NCBI RefSeq assembly: GCF_030680185.1
Contig: NZ_JAUXVZ010000043.1
Location: 1 to 44,174 of the forward strand
DNA from: Phenylobacterium sp.
GTDB lineage: Bacteria; Pseudomonadota; Alphaproteobacteria; Caulobacterales; Caulobacteraceae
Direction: 5' to 3'
DNA length: 44,174 nucleotides
Shown here: in pieces, positions 26,153-34,369 of the stretch
Layout of the letters: every line of letters begins with the position of its first letter
Position numbering within the stretch: the stretch's first letter is position 1
Made by a program: the position numbers and the translations under genes
Notes under the pieces: model-generated
Database searches by the model: none
What the model was told of the DNA's origin: nothing
The model's input: only the letters and a program-made list of their open reading frames with translations

Positions 26153-26901
26153 TAGAGCACCCCCGCTTCATTCTTGAGCTTGGCGACCAGGTCGGCCGCG
26201 GTTTCGACCTTGATGCCGCCGCCACGTTTCGGCGGTTCAGCCACCTTGATCACCTTCAGGCGCGGGGCCGTGTCGACGCCATAGGACGCGATGTCCTTGG
26301 TATCGAGGGGCTTCTTCTTGGCCTTCATGATGTTGGGCAGGGAGGCGTAGCGCGGCTCGTTCAGGCGCAGGTCGGCGGTGATGATCACCGGCAGCGGCGC
26401 TTCGATGGTCTGCAGGCCGCCGTCCACTTCGCGGGTGGTCGTGGCCTTGTCGCCCGAGATTTCGAGCTTCGAGGCGAAGGCGGCTTGCGGCCAGCCCAGC
26501 AGGGCCGAGAGCATCTGGCCGGTGGCGTTGTTGTCGCCATCGATGGCCTGCTTGCCCATCACCACCAGGTTCGGGGACTCTTCGTCAATGACGGCCTTCA
26601 GCACCTTGGCCACGGCCAGGGGCTCCAGGTCGGCGTCGGTCTGAACCAGGATGGCGCGGTCGGCGCCCATGGCCAGGGCCGTGCGCAGGGTTTCCTGCGC
26701 CTGGGCCGGGCCGATGGACACGGCCACCACCTCGGTGACCACGCCTTTTTCCTTGAGCCGCACCGCCTCTTCGACGGCGATCTCGCAGAAGGGGTTCATG
26801 GACATTTTGACGTTGGCGAGGTCAACGCCGGTCTCGTCCGACTTAACCCGCGGCTTGACGTTGTAATCGATTACCCGTTTGACCGGGACCAACACCTTCA
26901 T
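26152..26901 (-). CDS. etfB: electron transfer flavoprotein beta subunit
   Basis: 249-residue AMP-binding partner of EtfA. The start [20 protein letters not shown] is exact for the family, followed by [19 protein letters not shown], and the recognition signature region [20 protein letters not shown] with KAKKKPL. The ATG at 26901 has GAGG upstream. A further in-frame ATG upstream would add a tail unlike other EtfB proteins. It is first in the etfB-etfA pair. Confidence 0.97.
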   Translation of the reverse strand: MKVLVPVKRVIDYNVKPRVKSDETGVDLANVKMSMNPFCEIAVEEAVRLKEKGVVTEVVAVSIGPAQAQETLRTALAMGADRAILVQTDADLEPLAVAKVLKAVIDEESPNLVVMGKQAIDGDNNATGQMLSALLGWPQAAFASKLEISGDKATTTREVDGGLQTIEAPLPVIITADLRLNEPRYASLPNIMKAKKKPLDTKDIASYGVDTAPRLKVIKVAEPPKRGGGIKVETAADLVAKLKNEAGVL

Positions 26902-26942
26902 GAGGGCCTCAAATTCGCTTTGGGGAAGAATGGGTCGCATGG

Positions 26943-26970
26943 GGCATAACGTTTCCCGCGCGCATTGCAA
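26943..26970 (-). promoter_or_regulatory. possible etfBA promoter
   Basis: On the minus strand TTGCAAT (26970-26964) and GTTATGCC (26950-26943) are separated by 13 bases, a fair match to the Caulobacter vegetative promoter. It would give a leader of about 35 bases before etfB. Only partial agreement in the -10 element, hence the low score. Confidence 0.35.
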
Positions 26971-27043
26971 GCCGGGCCGATGAGGTGAATTGCGCCTCGG
27001 TCAGCCCTAGCCAGAGGAAAAAAGCCCGAATATGAGGCTGCCT

Positions 27044-27310
27044 ATGAGCCGTATCATCGACCGCTTGAAGCTGGTTTTCCTCGGGGCGTTCGTCCTCTCC
27101 CTGGTCGCCATTTTCGGCTACCACGGATATTACGTCTGGCCCGCCGAGCGCTGCGAAGCGCAGGGCGACTGGTGGGATCCTGATGGTCGCGTCTGCGCGC
27201 GCCCGGTCCTGATCTCCGACATCACCGGCCGGACCATCCCCGAGCGCAAGGCCGCCGAGGCGGCCAAGGCCCGCGCCGAAGCCGCGGCCGCTGAGGCGCC
27301 GGCGCCCTAG
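27044..27310 (+). CDS. small single-pass membrane protein, function unknown
   Basis: 88 residues starting MSRIIDRLKLVFLGAFVLSL, with one hydrophobic helix at about 8-26, then a short domain with two Cys (ERCEAQGDWWDPDGRVCARP) that could form a disulfide, and an Ala/Glu/Lys-rich tail. The topology suggests a membrane anchor with the Cys-containing part outside the cytoplasm. I use the ATG at 27044 because GAGG lies six bases before it; an ATG at 27032 is possible. It stands alone between etfB and the convergent adenosyltransferase. I do not recognise a family. Confidence 0.7.
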   Translation: MSRIIDRLKLVFLGAFVLSLVAIFGYHGYYVWPAERCEAQGDWWDPDGRVCARPVLISDITGRTIPERKAAEAAKARAEAAAAEAPAP

Positions 27311-27320
27311 ACTGCGCGCG

Positions 27321-27896
27321 TCAGCCACGGTGGGCGCCGGGGACCCAGAGCACGTCTCCCGCGCCGTTCCCGTTGGCCCGGCGACTGGCGACGAACAGCA
27401 GATCCGAAAGCCGGTTGAGATATTTGAGCGCCGGCGTCCCGACGGCGGCGGCTGCGGCCAGGGCGACGGCCGCCCGCTCGGCCCGCCGGCAGACGGTGCG
27501 CGCCTGATGCAGGGCCGCGGCCGCGGGTGATCCGCCGGGCAGGACAAACGAGGTCAGCGGGGCAAGCGCCGCGTTCATCGCGTCGATCTCCTGTTCCAGG
27601 CGCTCCACCTGGCTGTCGCTGATCCGCAGGACCCGCGCCGGATCCTCATCGGTCGCCGGCGGATTGGCCAGGTCCGCGCCGAGGTCGAAGAGATCATTCT
27701 GGATACGACCCAGGATGCGGTCGAGATCGGCGTCGTCGCCGGTGTGCAGCCGGACCAGGCCCAGGCAGGCGTTGGTCTCATCCACCGCTCCATAGGCTTC
27801 GACCCGCAAATCGGTCTTGGCCACCTCAGCCCCATTGGCCAGGCGCGTGGCGCCGCCATCGCCGGTGCGGGTGTAGATGCGGTTCAGAACGACCAT
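27321..27896 (-). CDS. PduO-type cob(I)yrinic acid a,c-diamide adenosyltransferase
   Basis: 191-residue ATP:cob(I)alamin adenosyltransferase that makes adenosylcobalamin. The N-terminal ATP-binding motif is RIYTRTGDGGATRL, then VEAYGAVDETNACLG, and the C-terminal RRAERAAVAL and LNRLSDLLFVASRRAN with the conserved arginines. Its cofactor is needed by methylmalonyl-CoA and ethylmalonyl-CoA mutases, which would fit the methylsuccinyl-CoA dehydrogenase encoded 2 kb away, although no mutase gene is in the window. It follows the HIG1 gene after 21 bases. Confidence 0.93.
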   Translation of the reverse strand: MVVLNRIYTRTGDGGATRLANGAEVAKTDLRVEAYGAVDETNACLGLVRLHTGDDADLDRILGRIQNDLFDLGADLANPPATDEDPARVLRISDSQVERLEQEIDAMNAALAPLTSFVLPGGSPAAAALHQARTVCRRAERAAVALAAAAAVGTPALKYLNRLSDLLFVASRRANGNGAGDVLWVPGAHRG

Positions 27897-27917
27897 GGCT
27901 GCAGCCCTATCCCAGAC

Positions 27918-28118
27918 CTAGCCGTTGTGGCGCCACCAGACCGCGGTGACCAGGATGACCACGGCGGCGGCCTGCAGCACGACCCGAAGGCGCATCAGCT
28001 TGTTGGAATAGGAGCGGCCGAAATCGCCGCCGCGAAACAGGGCGAAGATGCCGACGCCCAGGGCCAGCGTCACGGCCAGCAGGCTGGCGGGGATCAGAAT
28101 GGCGAATAGCTGGTTCAT
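27918..28118 (-). CDS. HIG1 domain small twin-helix membrane protein
   Basis: 66 residues with two membrane helices (about 4-27 and 43-61) joined by the short polar loop FRGGDFGRSYSNKLMRLRV. The loop and helix order match the HIG1 (hypoxia-induced gene 1) domain proteins, whose bacterial members are often annotated as twin transmembrane proteins and whose mitochondrial relatives associate with cytochrome oxidase. It is directly upstream of the adenosyltransferase gene, an arrangement that suggests one transcript. Confidence 0.85.
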   Translation of the reverse strand: MNQLFAILIPASLLAVTLALGVGIFALFRGGDFGRSYSNKLMRLRVVLQAAAVVILVTAVWWRHNG

Positions 28119-28538
28119 GGCTCTCGGGCTCGAAGCGCTTGCGGATGCCCTAGTATGTAGGGATTTCCAGGGGCTTGGGCGAATCTGATTGCGCGTCTCA
28201 ATTGCGCAACTGGTTGATCCTATTCAACGAGTCCGGTTCATTCCTGTGCGATAGGCCTGTCCGGCGCCCAATATGGTCAATAAGTCGTTGTCACGCTTGG
28301 ATATCGGCTGCGACCGTCGGTCGCGCCGCACCCTTGCCTCATTTCAGGTATGGCGTGTGCGTACTTGTCATAACGCGGGTAATTGAACGCGCTCGCTGAA
28401 CGCTCTGCACTTGTGGGGCATGTCGGCGCGGCGCTAAGAGGACCCCATATCAGCGTTCAGTGACCTTGCCGGCGTCCGGCGAGGGGGCTGCGCGAGCGCC
28501 GTCGGTCTCCCCCGCCACGGCCATCGGAGTATCAAAAC
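28119..28538. other. 420-base intergenic region with repeated dyads
   Basis: No gene is visible here between the HIG1 gene (minus) and the first TetR gene (plus). It is less GC-rich than its surroundings. TGAACGC occurs at 28384-28390 and 28397-28403, and a nine-base inverted match to the second copy (CTGAACGCT against AGCGTTCAG) lies at 28452-28460, so three related half sites precede the TetR start by 80-155 bases. ATTGCGC is repeated at 28188-28194 and 28201-28207. CCCTA-GTATG-TAGGG (28148-28162) is a dyad just upstream of the HIG1 start. These are candidate operators only. Confidence 0.4.
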
Positions 28539-29189
28539 ATGAAGCACGTCGCCGTCGTGGAAGGTCAGAGCGAGACCCGCGTCCGGATGCCCACCCGCCG
28601 GGCCCTGGCCAAGCAGCAGACCCGGGCCAAGGTGCTCGCCGCCGCCCGCGAACTGTTCAGCACCGAAGGCTATGAAGGCGCGACCATTCGCGACATCGCA
28701 GCCGCGGCCGGCATGTCCACGGGCGCCGTCTTCGCCAACTTCTCCGACAAGTCCGAGCTGTTCCGCGAGATCATGACTGCCGACCTCGCGGCCGTGGTCG
28801 AGGCCATGACCGAGGCCGCCGGCCGTGGGCGCACGGTGGACGACGCCCTGCTCAAGGCGTTCAGCGCCGGCTATGGCTTCTACAAGTCCCAGATGCCCCT
28901 GGCCCGCGCCGCCCTTGGCCTTTCCTGGTCGTGGCAGGATGGCCAGCCGCTGCGGGCCCTGTCGTCGATCCAGGAGATCATCGACCTCTTCGGCGAACAG
29001 CTCGCCCTGGGCGTCGAGCGCGGCGAACTTTCTCAGGAATGCGAAATCAAGCTGCGCAGCCAGATGCTGTTCGACAACTATCTGGCCAACTATCCGCAGG
29101 CGATCTTCGGCGGCTGGAGCCTCGAGGCGCTTCAGGCCCGATCGCGGGATCAGATTCGCGTTATCCTGGCTGGCGCCCGCCGCGGTTGA
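28539..29189 (+). CDS. TetR family transcriptional regulator 1
   Basis: 216 residues. The N-terminal helix-turn-helix domain is clear: TRAKVLAAARELFSTEGYEG, ATIRDIAAAAGMSTGAVFAN then FSDKSELFREIM. About 20 extra residues precede it. The C-terminal ligand and dimer domain is not assignable to a ligand. GGAG nine bases before the ATG at 28539 supports this start. Repeated TGAACGC sites upstream could be its own operators. A second TetR gene follows on the same strand, then the convergent methylsuccinyl-CoA dehydrogenase. Confidence 0.9.
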   Translation: MKHVAVVEGQSETRVRMPTRRALAKQQTRAKVLAAARELFSTEGYEGATIRDIAAAAGMSTGAVFANFSDKSELFREIMTADLAAVVEAMTEAAGRGRTVDDALLKAFSAGYGFYKSQMPLARAALGLSWSWQDGQPLRALSSIQEIIDLFGEQLALGVERGELSQECEIKLRSQMLFDNYLANYPQAIFGGWSLEALQARSRDQIRVILAGARRG

Positions 29190-29211
29190 GCGCGCCCGCC
29201 AGCCCCCGCAC

Positions 29212-29281
29212 AACTTAAAGTTCCTTGCCGGACAAGCCTTTGGCGCGTCTGCTAGGCGTGGGCTTCAAGTCAGGACGCGCC
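29212..29281. promoter_or_regulatory. palindromes in the leader of the second TetR gene
   Basis: AACTTAAAGTT (29212-29222) is a perfect dyad about an A, standing out in GC-rich DNA, and GGCGCGTC (29242-29249) has its exact complement at 29274-29281. Both lie between the two TetR genes, upstream of the start I prefer for the second. They could be an autoregulatory operator and a leader hairpin. Confidence 0.35.
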
Positions 29282-29305
29282 GATAGAGCGCGCTTGGGGG
29301 AAAAT

Positions 29306-29914
29306 TTGAATCTGCGTCAAACTCAGAAAGAGGCGACGCGGCGTCGGGTGCTCGACGCCGCGCGCGATCTGTTCGAAACCGTCGGCTACGAGGAGACGAC
29401 GGTGCGTGAGATCGCCAGCCAGGCCGGCGTCGCGGTGGGCAGCGTCTTCACCTGCTTCTCGTCCAAGGCCGAGGTGCTCAGCCAGGTGATGCAGGAGCGC
29501 CTCGACGATCTCTATGGCGAGCTGGACCGGGTGACGCCCCACCTGCGGGGATCGACCGCCGACCGGCTGTCCTCGATCTTCGCCCTGCACTTCGCCTTTG
29601 AAACCCGGCGGACCCAGCTGTTCCTCGCCCACATCGCGGCGGCCTATAGCTGGCGTCCGGGCGGCTCGAGCATTCCCTATGGCCGCAACCCGCGCCTTCG
29701 CGGCACGATCCTCGACTGCGTCGCCGAGGGGCAGGAGCGGGGCGACGTCGACCCGGCCCTCGACCTCGACATGATCGTCGACATGCTGATGGCCGCCTAT
29801 GCCTGGAACTACCGGCTGGCCGCCTGGGAGAATGCGGGGCCCGAACGGATGAGCGCCAATATGGAGCAGCAGATCGCCCTGCTGGCTCGCGGCTTCCGCC
29901 CCCTCGCCAACTAG
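29306..29914 (+). CDS. TetR family transcriptional regulator 2
   Basis: 202 residues with the DNA-binding domain right at the N-terminus: MNLRQTQKEATRRRVLDAAR, DLFETVGYEETTVREIASQ and AGVAVGSVFTCFSSKAEVL. I prefer the TTG at 29306 because GGGGGA lies just before it and TetR proteins usually start about ten residues ahead of the first helix. A TTG at 29225 would add 27 residues without a ribosome site. Its TAG abuts the TAG of the convergent methylsuccinyl-CoA dehydrogenase with no base between. Possibly regulates that gene or its neighbours; this is inferred from position alone. Confidence 0.88.
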   Translation: MNLRQTQKEATRRRVLDAARDLFETVGYEETTVREIASQAGVAVGSVFTCFSSKAEVLSQVMQERLDDLYGELDRVTPHLRGSTADRLSSIFALHFAFETRRTQLFLAHIAAAYSWRPGGSSIPYGRNPRLRGTILDCVAEGQERGDVDPALDLDMIVDMLMAAYAWNYRLAAWENAGPERMSANMEQQIALLARGFRPLAN

Positions 29915-31564
29915 CTAGTTGCCGCCATCCAGCAGGCGCCGGGCGATGACCTGGGCCTGGATTTCGCCGGCCCCTTCGAAAATGTTGAGGATGCGGGCGT
30001 CGGCCAGCAGGCGGCTGACCGGCTGTTCAACCGCAAATCCTGTTCCGCCATGGATCTGCAGGGCGTTGTCGGCGCACGCCCAGGCGACCCGGGCGGCCAC
30101 CAGCTTGGCCATGCCCGCCTCCAGGTCGCAGCGCCGGCCGGCGTCCTTGGTGCGGGCGGAGAACCAGGCGAGGCGCCGGGCGCCGAGGATTTCGGCGGCC
30201 ATCATGGCCAGCTTGTCGGCCACCCGCGGAAAGGCGGCCAGGGGCTGGTCGAACTGGCGGCGGGCCAGGGCGTAGTCGAGCGCCAGGTCCAGGGCGTTCT
30301 GCGCCACGCCGATGGCCCGGGCGGCGGTCTGGATGCGGGCCGATTCGAAGGTCGCCATGAGCTGGACGAAGCCCTGGCCCTCCTGGCCGCCCAGCAGGGC
30401 GTCCTCGGGCACGGCGAAGTCGTCGAAGGCGATCTCGTATTCCTTCATGCCGCGATAGCCGATCACGGCGATCTCGCTGCCGTCCATGCCGGGCGCCGGG
30501 AAGGGGACAGCCTCGTCGCCACGGGGCTTTTCCGCCAGCAGCATGGACAGGCCCCGGTGGTCGCGGCTGGCCGGATCGGTGCGCACCAGCAGCGTCATCA
30601 GGTCGGCCCGGGCGGCGTGGGTGATCCAGGTCTTGGCGCCGGTGACCTTCCAGGCGCCGTCCTCGCGCACCGCGCGGGTGCGCAGGGAGGCGAGATCGGA
30701 GCCGGCCTCGGGCTCGGTGAAGACGGCGGTGGGCAACATGGCGCCCGAGGCGATGGCCGGCAGCAGGCGCGCCTTCTGAGCCGCCGTGCCGTGGGCCAGG
30801 ATCAGTTCGGCGGCGATCTCCGAGCGGGTTCCCAGGGAGCCGACCCCGATATAGCCCCGCGACAGGGCCTCGGAGACCACGCACATGGCCACCTTGCCCA
30901 GGCCGGCGCCGCCATGATCCTCCGGCAGGGTGAGGCCGAAGACCCCGAGACCGGCCAGTTCGTCGATCAGGGCCAGCGGGATCAGCTGATCGGCCAGGTG
31001 CCAGCCATGGGCGAAGGGGGCGATCCGGCTGGCGGCGAACCCCGTGAACTGCTCGAAGATCGCCTGGTGCGTCTCGTCCAGGCCGCTCGCCTCCAGGCAG
31101 GGACGCCCCCGGGCGTGGGCCAGGAGCTCGACGATGCGATGGCGGGCGGCCGGCGTGGCGTGAGGCGCCAGCCGCTCAATGACGGGCATGAGGCGGGCGG
31201 GATCGAAGCCGAGATCGACGGGCCGCGCCATCTCGCCCTGGCTCATGGGCAGACCGCCGGCGAGCTGGCTGAGATATTCGTGCGCCAGCAAGAGGGCCGG
31301 CCGCGCGCTCGCCTCATCCCACTGGCCGGCCGTCTCCAGTTCGGAGGCCCAGTCGGCGGTCTGTCTCAGGGTCTCGGCATAGGCCGCCGCCCAGGCCAGG
31401 CCATGGGCGGCCCGCTGCTCGGCGTCGAGGATGCGCCGGTCCAGCCGGCCATCCGGCGCAATTCTGGAGGCCAGGGTCGCACGGGCCTGGGCGACGCAGG
31501 CTTCAGCGGCGTCGGCGGCGGCCAGGAGTTGAGCGGGAGCATCGGAAAGCTGGTTCGCGGTCAT
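29915..31564 (-). CDS. mcd: (2S)-methylsuccinyl-CoA dehydrogenase
   Basis: Flavoprotein that oxidises methylsuccinyl-CoA to mesaconyl-CoA in the ethylmalonyl-CoA pathway, which assimilates acetyl-CoA without isocitrate lyase. At 549 residues it has the long helical N-terminal extension (about 1-155) that sets this enzyme apart from short-chain acyl-CoA dehydrogenases. The core carries FGLTLPEDHGGAGLGKVAM, SEALSRGYIGVGSLGTRSEI, FTEPEAGSDLASLRTRAV, FESARIQTAARAIGVAQNAL, QIHGGTGFAVEQPVSR and DARILNIFEGAGEIQAQVIA, all close to the Rhodobacter enzyme as I recall it. No other gene of the pathway adjoins; two TetR genes converge on it. Confidence 0.9.
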   Translation of the reverse strand: MTANQLSDAPAQLLAAADAAEACVAQARATLASRIAPDGRLDRRILDAEQRAAHGLAWAAAYAETLRQTADWASELETAGQWDEASARPALLLAHEYLSQLAGGLPMSQGEMARPVDLGFDPARLMPVIERLAPHATPAARHRIVELLAHARGRPCLEASGLDETHQAIFEQFTGFAASRIAPFAHGWHLADQLIPLALIDELAGLGVFGLTLPEDHGGAGLGKVAMCVVSEALSRGYIGVGSLGTRSEIAAELILAHGTAAQKARLLPAIASGAMLPTAVFTEPEAGSDLASLRTRAVREDGAWKVTGAKTWITHAARADLMTLLVRTDPASRDHRGLSMLLAEKPRGDEAVPFPAPGMDGSEIAVIGYRGMKEYEIAFDDFAVPEDALLGGQEGQGFVQLMATFESARIQTAARAIGVAQNALDLALDYALARRQFDQPLAAFPRVADKLAMMAAEILGARRLAWFSARTKDAGRRCDLEAGMAKLVAARVAWACADNALQIHGGTGFAVEQPVSRLLADARILNIFEGAGEIQAQVIARRLLDGGN

Positions 31565-31639
31565 GGCGTCACTATAGGCCCGGCTTGCCGCGGGTCACGC
31601 CCGACCCCTATACGATGTAAGCAAACCCCGGGAGCCGCC

Positions 31640-32266
31640 ATGATCGTCGTCCATCACCTCAATGAATCGCGCTCGCAGCGCATCGTCTGGCTGCTCGAGG
31701 AGCTGGGGGTGGAGTACGAGATCAAGGCCTATGAGCGCGACGCCAAGACCAGGCTCGCCCCGGACGAACTGCGCGCGGTCCATCCGCTGGGCAAGTCGCC
31801 GGTGGTCACCGACGGCCCGACGACGGTGCACGAGTCCGGCGCCATCATCGACTATCTGATCCGCCATCACGGCGCGGGCAAGCTGCAGCCGGCCATGGGC
31901 GATCCGGACTACGAAGCCTATCTGCAGTGGCTCCACTATGCCGAGGGCTCGGCCATGCTGCCTCTGATGCTGCAGATGTACGTCATGCGGCTGGGCGAGG
32001 CCGGCGCCCCTCTGCATCCGCGCATCGAGAGCGAAGTGGCCAACCATCTCGCCTATCTCGACCAGGCCCTGGCCGGCCGCGACTATCTGATGGGCCAGGC
32101 CCTGACCGGGGCCGACATCCAGATGAGCTTCGTGGGCGAGGTCGCCCGGGCGTTCGGCAAGCTGCCGACCTATCCCAACGCCGAGGCCTGGCTGAACCGT
32201 CTGCATGACCGCCCGGCCTACAAGGCGGCCATCGAACGGGGCGGTCCCTACGCCCTGGGGCGTTAA
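31640..32266 (+). CDS. glutathione S-transferase family protein
   Basis: 208 residues: an N-terminal thioredoxin-like domain (MIVVHHLNESRSQRIVWLLE, cis-Pro in LGKSPVVTDG, and the glutathione-contacting ESGAIIDYL) followed by an all-helical domain with YLMGQALTGADIQMSF, the usual N-capping Asp region. The start at 31640 has GGGAG upstream. It is divergent from mcd with 75 bases between and convergent with the hydrolase gene, its stop being three bases from the latter's. Substrate unknown; the small polar loop at Asn-Glu-Ser-Arg-Ser suggests a serine-type rather than cysteine-type active site. Confidence 0.92.
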   Translation: MIVVHHLNESRSQRIVWLLEELGVEYEIKAYERDAKTRLAPDELRAVHPLGKSPVVTDGPTTVHESGAIIDYLIRHHGAGKLQPAMGDPDYEAYLQWLHYAEGSAMLPLMLQMYVMRLGEAGAPLHPRIESEVANHLAYLDQALAGRDYLMGQALTGADIQMSFVGEVARAFGKLPTYPNAEAWLNRLHDRPAYKAAIERGGPYALGR

Positions 32267-32269
32267 GCG

Positions 32270-33067
32270 CTAGAAGCGATCGGCGAAGGGATCGTCGAGC
32301 AACCCGTCGAGGAAGTCGAAGACGGCGGCCTTGGTGAGCGCGTGGGGTATGGCCGAGAAGTGGTCGCAGCCCACGACGGTCAGGCCCCGCCCCTCCGGGA
32401 AGGCCCGCGCCAGCCCGTCAGGATCGCCGGCGCCCTCGTCCCTCTGGCCGGCGATGACCAGGACAGGGACGGGCAGGCGGCCCATGGCCTCAAGGTCCAG
32501 GGGCGGGTTCTCGGCGCGCACGAAGGCCGCCAGGGCGCGGCGGTCCTCCCCCTGCTCGTCGGCGAAATGCCGGAAGCTGCGCAGCATGGGATGGCTGATG
32601 GTCTCGGGATCTTCGGCCAGCATGGCCTGGGCCATGGCGTCGGTGGGCGCCCCGGACGCGCGGGGCTCCAGCAGCCGCTCGCCCACGCCGCCCAGGATCA
32701 GATTGCCGATCCGGTCCGGCGCCGCCAGGGCGGCGGCGAGCGCCGTACGCGCGCCCATGGAATAGCCGAACAGATCGACCTGGCCGAGCTCCAGATGGTC
32801 CAGCAGGGCGATGACGTCGCCGCCCAGCGCCTCGCGTCGATAGGCGTCGGGCTCATAGAGCTTCTGGCTTTCCCCATGCCCCCGCTGATCGAGGGCCACG
32901 CATCGCGCGCCGCGCCGTTCCAGGGCGGCATACCAGCCGGTGCGCCGCCAGCCCTCCTTGCGGTTGGAGGTGAAGCCATGGACCAGGACCATGGTCCGCT
33001 GGGCCTCGCCCTGGGGCGGCTGATCATCAAAGGCGATCTCGACGCCGCTGCTGGTGAAGGTGGGCAT
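32270..33067 (-). CDS. alpha/beta hydrolase
   Basis: 265 residues with the complete catalytic set of the fold: the oxyanion region LVHGFTSNRKEGW, nucleophile elbow GYSMGA with Ser103, Asp in GQRDEGAGD and His in GCDHFSAIPHA. An esterase or related hydrolase; the family is too broad to name a substrate. The ATG at 33067 is followed at once by the first strand (PTFTSSGVEIAF). It lies 161 bases downstream of the Rieske gene on the same strand, so it could act on the same compound class. Confidence 0.87.
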   Translation of the reverse strand: MPTFTSSGVEIAFDDQPPQGEAQRTMVLVHGFTSNRKEGWRRTGWYAALERRGARCVALDQRGHGESQKLYEPDAYRREALGGDVIALLDHLELGQVDLFGYSMGARTALAAALAAPDRIGNLILGGVGERLLEPRASGAPTDAMAQAMLAEDPETISHPMLRSFRHFADEQGEDRRALAAFVRAENPPLDLEAMGRLPVPVLVIAGQRDEGAGDPDGLARAFPEGRGLTVVGCDHFSAIPHALTKAAVFDFLDGLLDDPFADRF

Positions 33068-33228
33068 GGGACGCTCGACAAATGGGGACTGGAAAATGAG
33101 CTTAAGGCCGCGCGATCGGCGGCTGACGGCGGGTGGGTCGCCCAGGCGAAATGCGCCCGGCTGGTGCGCGGCCACCATGGACCGGATCGGAGGCGAGGCA
33201 AAGCACGTGCGGCGCCGGCCAGGATGGC

Positions 33229-34329
33229 TCAGCTACGCCAGCGAAGCCGGGTCGGCTCCACCGGGTTGACGAAGGGCCTGCCCTCCCGGCGGCTCAGGGT
33301 CCATTCGCGCTTGAGCTGCTGGTACCATTTGGCCTGGCGGTCGGCGTCGTCGATCCACAGCAGGCTGGGGTCGTAGCGCAGGCCTTCGTTCTGCAGGTTC
33401 ACCATGTCGCCATCCTGGCGCAGGAAGGCCCGGGCGCCGGCGGCGATCAGGGGCTTCAGCAGCCAGAAGGCCGGATGATCGGACCAGACGATCTGGGTGA
33501 TCTTGGTCTTGGTGGCCGACAGGGGCGTCAGGCAGGTCAGGGACAGGACCTGGCGCGCGCCCACCGTCACATGCTCCCAGCGCAGGCCCGGAATCTGGAA
33601 GGTGATTTCGGTCAGGGGCTGGCCGCCGAGGATCGCATAGGCGCGGCTGTTCTTGGACGGTTCGTGCCGCACCATGGCGAAGCCGGCGTCCCGGGGCTCG
33701 AAAGGCTTGGACTTTTCGTGCTGGCTCTTGGCCGAACGCCACCACCATTGCTGATGCACATAGGGGCCATGGGCCGGGTCCATCAGGCCCACCACCGCAT
33801 GGTCGATATGGGCGTCGAACTCCATGCGGTCGACCAGCTTGGGCTTGCCGCCCACCACGCCCGGGAAGATGGGCGGATCGATGTCGGGCTCGCCATCGAA
33901 GCGCGGATCGGCGCTGATCCAGATGAAGACCAGGCCCTGGCTTTCGCGCACCGGAAAGCGGCGGACCTTGATCTTGCTGACATCCATGGCCTGATCGGCG
34001 ACCAGGGAGGGGATTGCCGTGCAGGCGCCGTCGAGGCCAAAGCGCCAGCCGTGATAGGGGCACTCGACGCTTTCACGACCATCAGGCTCGGCGGTCAGCT
34101 TGCCGGCCGAGAGCGGCGCGGCCCGGTGCGGGCAGATGTCGCGCACGGCATAGGCCTCGCCCTTGCGGCCCCGGCCGATCAGGATCGGCTCGCCGAGGAT
34201 CTCGAAGCGCTGCAGCTTGCCGGGCTTCAGGTCCGACGACAGGGCGGCGAAATACCAGATGTCGGTGAGGAAGCCCTCGCCGAAACGGGGCACCTTTGCG
34301 GAGGGGGTCTTGCTGTCGCCTTCGGCCAT
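33229..34329 (-). CDS. Rieske non-heme iron oxygenase, alpha subunit type
   Basis: 366 residues. The Rieske [2Fe-2S] cluster ligands are Cys66/His68 in CPHRAAPL and Cys90/His93 in CPYHGWRF. The mononuclear iron site is GLMDPAHGPYVH with Asp184, His187 and His192. These together define an oxygenase that hydroxylates or demethylates ring or other hydrophobic substrates, using an external ferredoxin and reductase, none of which is encoded nearby. The DPAH spacing resembles the pheophorbide oxygenase/vanillate demethylase branch. It follows the glucosidase gene by 40 bases. Confidence 0.88.
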   Translation of the reverse strand: MAEGDSKTPSAKVPRFGEGFLTDIWYFAALSSDLKPGKLQRFEILGEPILIGRGRKGEAYAVRDICPHRAAPLSAGKLTAEPDGRESVECPYHGWRFGLDGACTAIPSLVADQAMDVSKIKVRRFPVRESQGLVFIWISADPRFDGEPDIDPPIFPGVVGGKPKLVDRMEFDAHIDHAVVGLMDPAHGPYVHQQWWWRSAKSQHEKSKPFEPRDAGFAMVRHEPSKNSRAYAILGGQPLTEITFQIPGLRWEHVTVGARQVLSLTCLTPLSATKTKITQIVWSDHPAFWLLKPLIAAGARAFLRQDGDMVNLQNEGLRYDPSLLWIDDADRQAKWYQQLKREWTLSRREGRPFVNPVEPTRLRWRS

Positions 34330-34369
34330 GACGTCTTCTACCGGGGCCTTGCGATCCCCGCACCTGTCA

